From Phycisphaerae bacterium (GTDB lineage Bacteria; Planctomycetota; Phycisphaerae; UBA1845; UTPLA1): a DNA stretch of 7,470 nt. Below are positions 1-5,652 of the stretch, piece after piece; within the stretch, counting starts at the first letter, position 1, and each line of letters starts with the position of its first letter. Location of the stretch: assembly GCA_016935885.1 (NCBI GenBank), contig JAFGQA010000282.1, forward strand, positions 1 to 7,470, in the 5' to 3' direction. The notes beneath the pieces were generated by a model. It did no database searches. It saw nothing but the letters and a program-made list of their open reading frames with translations, and had not been told where the DNA came from. The position numbers were made by a program, and so were the translations under genes.

Positions 1-88
1 CGCTGGTGCGAGAATCCCTTCCCGCTGGTGCGAGAATCCCTTCCCGCTGGTGCGAGAATCCCTTCCCGCTGGTGCGAGAATCCCTTCT
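1..88. repeat. 22-bp tandem repeat array, four copies, cut by the window edge
   Basis: Four head-to-tail copies of a 22-bp unit occupy 1-22, 23-44, 45-66 and 67-88. The first three are identical and the fourth differs only at its last base (T for C). Each unit contains GAGAATCCCTTC preceded by CGCTGGTGC. Because the first base of the window is the first base of a unit, the array probably continues to the left. There is no spacer between units. Translation of this stretch gives only repetitive peptide, and I see no coding role. The GAGAATCCCTTC core recurs in the hairpins that follow and in the element at 4317-4444. Confidence 0.95.
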
Positions 89-176
89 CGCACCCACACG
101 CAGAGGAATCCCTTCCTCCAAGCGTTGCAGGATGGGAATCCTGCTGCAGGTAGGGCCGAGAAAGGATTCTCGGCCC
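71..176. repeat. Series of four hairpins with a near-constant four-base loop
   Basis: Four inverted repeats follow one another. Arms GGTGCGAGAA/TTCTCGCACC (71-80, 85-94) enclose TCCC. Arms GAGGAA/TTCCTC (103-108, 113-118) enclose TCCC. Arms GCAGGAT/ATCCTGC (127-133, 138-144) enclose GGGA. Arms GGGCCGAGAA/TTCTCGGCCC (153-162, 167-176) enclose AGGA. All stems pair perfectly, and each is 8-9 bases from the next. The arms differ in sequence but remain self-complementary, while the loop stays TCCC, its complement GGGA, or AGGA. The first hairpin begins inside the last unit of the tandem array. The function is unknown; this could be a repetitive extragenic palindrome family or a structured RNA. Confidence 0.85.
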
Positions 177-207
177 AGTGTTGCGTGCCCACGGGTAAGC
201 GCGGGTG

Positions 208-300
208 CCCCATTCTTTGCGCAGCAAAGGGTGGGGGATCGGTCGGCTGCGCGATCGAGGGATTCCCCACCCTTTCCTTCAAAAAGGATAGGGGGATCCA
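208..300. repeat. Cluster of competing inverted repeats
   Basis: Four segments can pair in alternative ways. CCCCATTCTTTGC (208-220) pairs with GCAAAGGGTGGGG (224-236) using two G-T wobbles and a GCA loop. The second segment also matches CCCCACCCTTT at 265-275 over 11 perfect bases. That third segment can instead pair imperfectly with GGATAGGG at 286-293. The stretch lies downstream of the YchF-like gene on its strand and has no convincing reading frame. It resembles intergenic palindromic repeat DNA, and a regulatory role is not shown. Confidence 0.6.
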
Positions 301-325
301 TGCTATTGACTTCACGCACCGGCGC

Positions 326-345
326 GTCGGGTCAGTGGACCCGAC
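326..345 (-). terminator. Perfect 8-bp hairpin, possible terminator of the YchF-like gene
   Basis: GTCGGGTC (326-333) and GACCCGAC (338-345) form a GC-rich 8-bp stem around a four-base loop, about 54 bases past the YchF-like stop codon. On the minus strand no T-run follows the stem, so it does not meet the usual intrinsic terminator pattern. It may be a REP-like palindrome or a transcript 3'-end stabiliser. Next to it is a small direct repeat, CTACGGAA twice (346-361). Confidence 0.3.
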
Positions 346-398
346 CTACGGAACTACGGAACTGAAGTCCGCGGCTCTTCCCTGACGACACCAAGCCG

Positions 399-1466
399 TC
401 ACACGTTGAACCGAAATGTGATGAAATCCCCGTCCTGCACGACGTAGTGCTTGGGTTCCAGGCGGACCTTGCCGGCGGCCTTGGCGCCTTTGAAGTCCTT
501 GTTCGCCTTGACGTCGTCGAATGCCACCGTCTCGGCGCGGATGAAGCCGCGCTGTATGTCGCCGTGGATCTTGCCGGCGGCCTCGACGGCCGTGGTGCCC
601 TTCTTGATCGTCCAGGCCCGCGCCTCGTTGGTGCCGCCCGCCGTCAGGAACGAGATCAGTCCCAGGGCGTCGTAGCAAGTGTGGATGAATCTACTCTTGG
701 CTGGCTCGGTCAGGTCGTAGTCCGCCAAGAAGGTCGGCCGGTCGGCCTCGTCGAGCTGCGAGATCTCGGCCTCGATCTCCGCGGCCAGGGCGATGGTCGC
801 CGCGGCGTGTGGGGCCTCGAAAGGCGGCGGCTTGGCGGCGTCGGATTCGCCGACGTTGACCACGACGATCGCCGGCTTGAGCGTCAGGAATCCGAAGCTC
901 GACGCGATGCCTCTTTCTTCGTCGTTCTCGATCACATTTGCCACCGGCGCTTCGTTTTCCAACGCCTGCTGGACCCGCTGCATCATGGCCAGTTCGCGCA
1001 GCTCCTGGTCGCGTGTCTTCGTCGGCTTCTGCGTGGACTTCTGGAGCTTCTCGATTCGGGTGACGACCTGCTCCAGGTCGGCGAAGATCAACTCTGTGTG
1101 CAGTTCTTCAACGTCGGCCTTCGGATCAATCCGATCGCGATACGGGACGACGGCGTCGGATTCAAACGCGCGAACGATCATGACGATCCCGTAGCACTGC
1201 CGCACCGTCTGCATCGTCTTGCGGAACTCGGCCTGGCCGTGGGCGTCGGCCAGTGAGACCCCAGGGATGTCGAGGAACTCCAGATGCGCCGGCGTGCGTT
1301 TCTTCGGCTTGTAAAGCTCCGCCAAGTAGTCCAGCCGCTCGTCGGGGACGTTCACCGTCGCCAGTCGCTCCGTCACGCCGTGCCCCGGATCCGGTGGCTG
1401 CCCGGTGATGGCGGAGAACAGCGTAGACTTGCCGGATTGCGGTGGTCCAATCATCGCGAAGTTCAT
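399..1466 (-). CDS. ychF: Divergent YchF/OLA1-family P-loop NTPase
   Basis: This 355-residue cytoplasmic protein is close to the usual YchF length (about 363). Family members bind ATP or GTP and associate with ribosomes, with a role in translation or stress response. The Walker A motif GPPQSGKST is at residues 7-15, the G3 motif DIPG at 66-69 and the NVGE nucleotide-base motif (NxxE type, as in OLA1/YchF) at 204-207. A helical, charged segment at about 125-185 fits the coiled-coil domain. The C-terminal TGS-like domain (from about 268) is very characteristic: AWTIKKGTTAVEAAGKIH, RGFIRAE and YVVQDGDFITFRFNV. The switch region lacks the NYPF-T-I motif of classical YchF and the P-loop differs from GLPNVGKST, so this is probably a divergent paralogue subfamily. 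I chose the ATG at 1466 over the in-frame ATG at 1502 because it puts the P-loop at the N-terminus, has AAAGGGGA nine bases upstream, and lies downstream of a good promoter. Confidence 0.93.
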   Translation of the reverse strand: MNFAMIGPPQSGKSTLFSAITGQPPDPGHGVTERLATVNVPDERLDYLAELYKPKKRTPAHLEFLDIPGVSLADAHGQAEFRKTMQTVRQCYGIVMIVRAFESDAVVPYRDRIDPKADVEELHTELIFADLEQVVTRIEKLQKSTQKPTKTRDQELRELAMMQRVQQALENEAPVANVIENDEERGIASSFGFLTLKPAIVVVNVGESDAAKPPPFEAPHAAATIALAAEIEAEISQLDEADRPTFLADYDLTEPAKSRFIHTCYDALGLISFLTAGGTNEARAWTIKKGTTAVEAAGKIHGDIQRGFIRAETVAFDDVKANKDFKGAKAAGKVRLEPKHYVVQDGDFITFRFNV

Positions 1467-1492
1467 GGTCGGCGGTCCCCTTTCTGACGCGG

Positions 1493-1522
1493 ATTCTAGC
1501 ACGGCCGCCGATCACCCGTCGA
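1493..1522 (-). promoter_or_regulatory. Putative extended -10 sigma-70 promoter for the YchF-like gene
   Basis: On the minus strand, TCGACG (1522-1517, four of six matches to TTGACA) is followed after 18 bases by TAGAAT (1498-1493, five of six matches to TATAAT). The -10 box is directly preceded by TGC, an extended -10 signature. It sits in the 65-bp gap between the phosphoesterase stop and the YchF-like ATG, giving a predicted leader of about 20 bases with AAAGGGGA as ribosome binding site. Its position supports separate transcription of this gene. Confidence 0.45.
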
Positions 1523-1531
1523 GGCTGACCG

Positions 1532-3778
1532 TCACGGGACGGTGTACGAGTAGGCGACCTCGCCATTGGGGCCGTCGCCGGGCAGCCAGGCCCGGATGTA
1601 TTCGACGAGGACCTGCGTGGAGGACACCGTCACACGAACGTGACCGGTGTTACTGACCTTATCGCCGCTGAGATACAGGCCCATCCAGTAGCAGCCGTCT
1701 CCATAGGTGTCGTCGCTCGGCTGCGGACATTCCTGGTAGACAATCCCGTCGAGGTCCTGCTTGACGAACACATGATCGTGCCCGTGGAAGAAGATGCTGA
1801 CCTTGTTGTCCAGCATGACCTGATGGACGGGCTCGCCCCAGCCTGGGCGCTTCTCGTCAAACACATCGATTCCGTCGATGTCCAGGCCGCCCCATTCGAA
1901 GGACCCTCTGCCATTCGGCACGACGTGCGTGGCCGCCTCGACGCCGCCGCGACCGTATGTATTCACGCCACCGGTCACATGATGGGAGAAGATGAACTTG
2001 AACGTGGCTGAACTGCCTTCAAGCGTCGCTACAAGCCAGTCATACTGCTCCTGTCCGAGCGTCCAGTCCCAATTGTCAGCGCTGCCAGTGCCGCATCCCC
2101 AAGAATGGGGCTTGGTCGTTGTGTACCAGAAGGGGTCAAGAACGACGAACAACGCGTCGCCCCACTCCCAGGCGTAGTAGTCCTCCCGGAGGCCGACGAA
2201 CTCCGGTTCGTCCGTGCTGCCCGAGTAGAAATCGTCGGGGACCGGCAGGGGATAGAGCATCTTCCGTGCGTTGGTTGCCCAGACGGCCACGTTGTCCCGC
2301 GTTCCGTCAAGACGCCATCCCTGCTCCCCCTCGTGATTGCCGAGGGCGAAGAAGAAGGGAGCCGAATGGCAGAGACGGCCAAGATACGGACGCTGGTCGA
2401 GGTGCCGCGTCACGGCTTCTTGGAAGTCGAGGACGTCGCGCCCGATGTAGTGCTCGCAGTGGAACGTGTCCCCAAGATCAATATGGAAGTCCGGGTCATC
2501 CATGCGGGCGTTGTGCAAAGTCTGCCGGTATAGATCCTGGCGTGCCTGATCCTTCATCCTAATCGTGTCCCTCAGGTGGGAGTCGGCCTGCACAGTGAAC
2601 GTGAACGTGCTGCCCGGCGGGCGCTGGGTGTGGAAAGAACGCAGTGGGCCAGCTAGAAAAGAGGCATCGCCCGGCCGGCGATATCGCATCTGGTAGACGT
2701 AGGCGGTGTCGACGGACAATCCGTCCAGGACAACCTCGATGGGCGTTTCACCTGGATAGGTATCAACGGGTGTCTCGTCGGTGCAGGGCCCGGGCGCCAC
2801 GCCGTATTCGAAGTAGACTTCCAGTGTGAGAAGCGAGAAAGCGTTGACGGTTACGGAATGGGCCGTCGGCCGGCCGAGCAACTCTGTTCCGAGGAAGGTC
2901 GAGCGGATCGTGCGGTACAGCTCGAGTTTGGGACAAACCGTTCCTTGGCATAGGCCGAACACGATCTCCCGACGGTCCCCGAAGGCGAGGAAGTTCGTTT
3001 CGGAAGAACCGTCGCCCTCGACAACAAGCGCCAGGGTATCCCCGTCTGGACCGCTCCCCCAGTCCTGCCGGGCGATGATCTCGTTGATGACGGGCGAAAC
3101 GTCAGGGCTGTAGCGGAGCAACGGGCTGCAATCGTCGTCAAACACGGCTTCGGGCCAACTGCTGGTGAGGTTCCAATCCACCGAAGCATCCGTCTTCGGC
3201 AGGTGGGACGGCCGTTGGCTGCTCCATTCAGGCGGACTCGTCTGATCGATGCCCACGATTCGTGTGAGGACCTTGGAATCTACTTGACCGGTGCCGGCGC
3301 CGGGGACAACGAGCCGGGCGTACACAAAGGTGTCTCCCCGGTGGACGCCCTGAAGATGAAAACGCAGGCCTACGTCGTATGACTCGCTCGGTGCCTTGCC
3401 CATTCTGTTGAGGTTGGTGCCCTCGTAGCCGTTTGGATGCCAATCGCTGTCATTGACTTCGGTGCCGTCGTCCGTGTCCGCCACGACCTCGAAGAACAAG
3501 CACGCGGCGCCTTCCAGCAACGTGGAGACGAACAGAGGCATGTCATCGGCATCGACAACATCGTTGTCGTCCATGTCCGCGCAGTCGCAGTTTCCATTAG
3601 GTGTTACGCCCGTGAGGAGGCAGTCGACGAATCCTTGAACGTCCTCGCCGTCTAGCTTGACGTCTTCGTTCACATCACCGGGCGAGAACAGGCACTGGCC
3701 CCTGGTCGGTGCGCCGACATACAGAAGGACGCCACCTGCCAAGGCGAAGACGATGGCCATCTTCTTTCGCGGGTCCAC
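1532..3778 (-). CDS. Secreted calcineurin-like phosphoesterase with N-terminal dockerin-like repeats
   Basis: A 748-residue exported protein. Residues 1-28 form a signal peptide (basic DPRKK, then a hydrophobic AIVFALAGGVLLYVGA core, with cleavage probably near TRG-QC). Residues 34-55 and 68-88 are two dockerin type I-like calcium loops (DVNEDVKLDGED, DMDDNDVVDADD), each followed by a short helix. Residues 95-270 look beta-rich, possibly a DNRLRE-like sheet domain. Residues 308-383 resemble the fibronectin-like N-domain of purple acid phosphatases. The metallophosphoesterase domain runs from about 393 to the C-terminus with all signature motifs: ADSH (399-401), LGDTF (GD at 436-437), GNHE (480-483), SHH (598-600) and GHDH (666-669). 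It therefore probably hydrolyses phosphate esters using two metal ions outside the cytoplasm or in the periplasm; the substrate is unknown. No C-terminal sorting signal is visible. The start is GTG at 3778, with AGGAGG five bases upstream. Confidence 0.9.
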   Translation of the reverse strand: MDPRKKMAIVFALAGGVLLYVGAPTRGQCLFSPGDVNEDVKLDGEDVQGFVDCLLTGVTPNGNCDCADMDDNDVVDADDMPLFVSTLLEGAACLFFEVVADTDDGTEVNDSDWHPNGYEGTNLNRMGKAPSESYDVGLRFHLQGVHRGDTFVYARLVVPGAGTGQVDSKVLTRIVGIDQTSPPEWSSQRPSHLPKTDASVDWNLTSSWPEAVFDDDCSPLLRYSPDVSPVINEIIARQDWGSGPDGDTLALVVEGDGSSETNFLAFGDRREIVFGLCQGTVCPKLELYRTIRSTFLGTELLGRPTAHSVTVNAFSLLTLEVYFEYGVAPGPCTDETPVDTYPGETPIEVVLDGLSVDTAYVYQMRYRRPGDASFLAGPLRSFHTQRPPGSTFTFTVQADSHLRDTIRMKDQARQDLYRQTLHNARMDDPDFHIDLGDTFHCEHYIGRDVLDFQEAVTRHLDQRPYLGRLCHSAPFFFALGNHEGEQGWRLDGTRDNVAVWATNARKMLYPLPVPDDFYSGSTDEPEFVGLREDYYAWEWGDALFVVLDPFWYTTTKPHSWGCGTGSADNWDWTLGQEQYDWLVATLEGSSATFKFIFSHHVTGGVNTYGRGGVEAATHVVPNGRGSFEWGGLDIDGIDVFDEKRPGWGEPVHQVMLDNKVSIFFHGHDHVFVKQDLDGIVYQECPQPSDDTYGDGCYWMGLYLSGDKVSNTGHVRVTVSSTQVLVEYIRAWLPGDGPNGEVAYSYTVP

Positions 3779-3782
3779 GATG

Positions 3783-3789
3783 ACCTCCT
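3783..3789 (-). promoter_or_regulatory. Ribosome binding site that fixes a GTG start for the phosphoesterase
   Basis: AGGAGGT (minus strand, 3789-3783) is a near-perfect Shine-Dalgarno sequence four bases before GTG at 3778-3776. The next in-frame ATG, six codons inside, is 23 bases from AGGAGG, which is too far. The upstream in-frame ATG at 3889 would add 37 residues ahead of the signal peptide and has no comparable site. The GTG start gives a normal signal peptide beginning (M)DPRKK. Confidence 0.75.
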
Positions 3790-4073
3790 GAATGAAATGA
3801 GCGCCGGGCCGCGTGGAACTCGGCGGCCACGGCCTGAAACCTATCCTACAACCGTCGTACGCAACCTCAGCACGGGCGCCACAGCCCATGTCGCCCGCCT
3901 GTGGTAAGAGTGGCCCTCTCGATCACACAGCATACCAAATTTCGGACGTGGTTGCACGCGGTTTTTTGCCTGCTCTTGCTCGCCCCGCCTTCTCGTGGGG
4001 GCCAGCCCTCTCACCCTGTTCCCATCCCCAGAAGGGTCTATGACACTTCCGGCGACATTCGATTCTGGGTGCG
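3790..4073. other. Spacer upstream of the phosphoesterase, no gene seen
   Basis: This part of the 754-bp gap between the permease stop and the phosphoesterase start has only short overlapping frames with no recognisable domain. It presumably contains the phosphoesterase promoter on the minus strand, but I could not find a convincing -35/-10 pair. Confidence 0.5.
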
Positions 4074-4149
4074 ACGGGCGGCTTGTCCGCCCGTGCGGTC
4101 TGCCTGGTGGGCGCATGGGGCATACACACTGGCAGGCAAGCTGCCAGTG
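4074..4149. repeat. Twin REP-like hairpins
   Basis: Two GC-rich hairpins lie 32 bases apart. The first has ACGGGCGG (4074-4081) and CCGCCCGT (4087-4094) around CTTGT. The second has CACTGGCAG (4127-4135) and CTGCCAGTG (4141-4149) around GCAAG. The core GGCAGGCAAGCTGCC (4131-4145) recurs exactly at 5557-5571 in the next spacer. Paired, intergenic, GC-rich hairpins fit repetitive extragenic palindromes. Confidence 0.7.
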
Positions 4150-4316
4150 GCACCCGCCCAAGCTGTCAAGCACGCCGCCCAGACGGCCCTCTTCGTTCCC
4201 GCTTGACAATGCCGATGGTGTCCTGGCGTCGCCTACAAACGAGGACGTTGCCGGGGGGCGTGGATCAGGGCCTTCTTCTTGATGCGCCAGCGGCCCGTCC
4301 ATTCGACCGAATGACT

Positions 4317-4444
4317 AGTACGGCGTTTCACAAGTAGAACGACTGTACGCTCTGCCGAGAATCCTCTCTCGGCACCGGCTTCTGGACCGAGAAGGGATTC
4401 TCGGTCCAGCAACCGTAGTCGCGTTTCCTGTGAAACGCGGTACT
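4317..4444. mobile_element. 128-bp MITE-like element with inverted ends and nested hairpins
   Basis: The ends are an inverted repeat, AGTACGGCGTTTCACA (4317-4332) against the complement of TGTGAAACGCGGTACT (4429-4444), matching at 15 of 16 positions. A TA dinucleotide sits near each end (4319-4320, 4441-4442). If it is a target duplication, the inverted ends proper start at CGGCGTTTCACA, which would suit mobilisation by an IS630/Tc1-type transposase. Inside are TGCCGAGA/TCTCGGCA (4353-4360, 4367-4374) and the 12-bp perfect stem CTGGACCGAGAA/TTCTCGGTCCAG (4382-4393, 4398-4409) with loop GGGA. No transposase is encoded. It lies 88 bp past the permease stop, so the 12-bp stem may also end that transcript. 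Family assignment is inferred. Confidence 0.6.
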
Positions 4445-4532
4445 GGGAGACGGGTCAACGGTTTCCTCCTGGGCGAGCACACACACGGTCATCCGATCCA
4501 GACTGGTCGTTCGCCAAGTGCCGCGGGGCCGG

Positions 4533-5396
4533 TCAGATGTTCTCCGCGAAGTCAAACTCCCGGCGCCGAAACCACCACCAGCCGACCAGCAGCAGCATCA
4601 CGGAGACCGCCGCGGCGTTGCAGAACGCCAGGTCGAACGGCGAGCGCCCCTGGATCAGGCAGTCGCGATACGCCCGAATGATTGGTGTCATCGGGTTCAA
4701 CTGGACGATTGCTCGCTTCCAGCCTGCCGTCGCCTCCAACTGGTACACCACGCAGGTGACGAACATCCAAAGCTGGATGATTGATCGAAACAGAAAGCCG
4801 ACGTCGCGGTAGAACAGGTTTGCCATCGACAGGAGAAGGCCCAGGCCAATCATCAGGACGACTTGGACACCGATGACCACCGGCAGGAAAACCGCCGTCC
4901 AGTGAAAGTGATATGTCCAGCCGTTGGGCTGGAAGTGCAAGAACGATGCGAGGAAGATCAGCACGACCGACGCGATGGCGAAGTCGACAAACGCGCTGAG
5001 CACCGCCGATACCGGAAAGACCTCGCGCGGGAAGTAAATCTTCGTGATGAGTTGCCGATTCGACACCAGCGAGCCGGTCGCCGTGGTCAGGCCGTTGGCG
5101 AAGAACATCCACGGCACCAGGCCGCTGAAGGCGAACAGCGAGTAGGGCAGGAAGGCGTCACCGGTCAGCTTCTGCTTGTCGATGTTCACAACTGTTCCGA
5201 AGACAAACGTGAAGATCAGCATCATCGCGGTCGGCGGCACGATCGCCCACGCCGCGCCGAGCACCGAATGCTTGTATCGAATGCGGATGTCCCGCCACGC
5301 GAGCATCCACATCAACTCGTGGTAGCGAACCAGCGTTGCCAGTCTCCCCACGACGTCCCGGCTGGATTCCACGTGCGTGCTCGTCAGCGTCGTCAT
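4533..5396 (-). CDS. ABC-2 type transporter permease, polysaccharide export (Wzm/TagG-like)
   Basis: A 287-residue inner-membrane protein of typical length for this family. The N-terminal amphipathic stretch carries MLAWRDIRIRYKHSVLGAAW (about 31-50), the conserved entry motif of Wzm/TagG permeases. Around six hydrophobic segments follow, near residues 51-70, 84-105, 128-150, 165-190, 203-220 and 258-276. The motif IYFPREVFPVS at 120-130 and the LNPMTPIIRAYRD segment at 233-245 are also family hallmarks. Such permeases pair with an ATPase to move lipid-linked O-antigen, teichoic acid or other polysaccharide across the cytoplasmic membrane. No such ATPase is encoded nearby here. The ATG at 5396 has AGGAGG eight bases upstream (5410-5405). 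The upstream glycosyltransferase on the same strand supports a role in surface glycan production, but the 256-bp gap suggests they are not tightly coupled. Confidence 0.92.
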   Translation of the reverse strand: MTTLTSTHVESSRDVVGRLATLVRYHELMWMLAWRDIRIRYKHSVLGAAWAIVPPTAMMLIFTFVFGTVVNIDKQKLTGDAFLPYSLFAFSGLVPWMFFANGLTTATGSLVSNRQLITKIYFPREVFPVSAVLSAFVDFAIASVVLIFLASFLHFQPNGWTYHFHWTAVFLPVVIGVQVVLMIGLGLLLSMANLFYRDVGFLFRSIIQLWMFVTCVVYQLEATAGWKRAIVQLNPMTPIIRAYRDCLIQGRSPFDLAFCNAAAVSVMLLLVGWWWFRRREFDFAENI

Positions 5397-5524
5397 CCAT
5401 TCGGCCTCCTGGCCCCGTCATTCGGAACCGATCTGAAGAACCCTGTGACACCGTGGCGAAAAGCGGCGGATGCACGGTCGAGACCGCCCGCGCCACATGA
5501 ATGCCGGACTATTGGCCGCGAGGG

Positions 5525-5575
5525 TGCCACTGGCGGCTGGCCCGCCAGTGGGCACGGGCAGGCAAGCTGCCCGTG
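5525..5575. repeat. Twin REP-like hairpins between glycosyltransferase and permease
   Basis: The first hairpin pairs CCACTGGCGG-type arms (5527-5536 with 5542-5551) over 10 bp. The second pairs CACGGGCAG (5553-5561) with CTGCCCGTG (5567-5575) around GCAAG. Its core is identical to the one at 4131-4145. A further imperfect stem, GTGGT.CCCG with CGGGACCAC (5573-5605), overlaps the right side. The unit occupies the 256-bp gap past the glycosyltransferase stop on the minus strand, and could reduce read-through or protect the 3' end of that transcript. Confidence 0.7.
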
Positions 5576-5652
5576 GTACCCGAACGGGCAGACCCACGGG
5601 ACCACGCGGTCGCCAGTGCTTACGTCCGTGCTTGTGGCGGTACACTCGTGCA

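Noticed and set aside
1..88. CRISPR array
   Set aside because: The 22-bp units abut with no unique spacers between them, and no cas gene is present.
6..385. Two overlapping plus-strand frames of 119 and 111 codons
   Set aside because: Both are translations of the tandem repeat and hairpins, with no domain, no ribosome binding site and biased composition.
447..1256. 269-codon plus-strand frame
   Set aside because: It is antisense to the YchF-like gene, which has full family motifs. The frame stays open because of high GC content.
3776..3889. Longer phosphoesterase starting at ATG 3889
   Set aside because: It would put 37 non-conserved residues ahead of a clear signal peptide, while a strong AGGAGGT site points to GTG 3778.
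4203..4208. TTGACA as a plus-strand -35 box
   Set aside because: No acceptable -10 box lies 16-19 bases downstream, and no plus-strand gene follows.
3841..4302. 153-codon minus-strand frame before the phosphoesterase
   Set aside because: It overlaps the twin hairpins and shows low-complexity arginine/proline/glycine composition without any motif.
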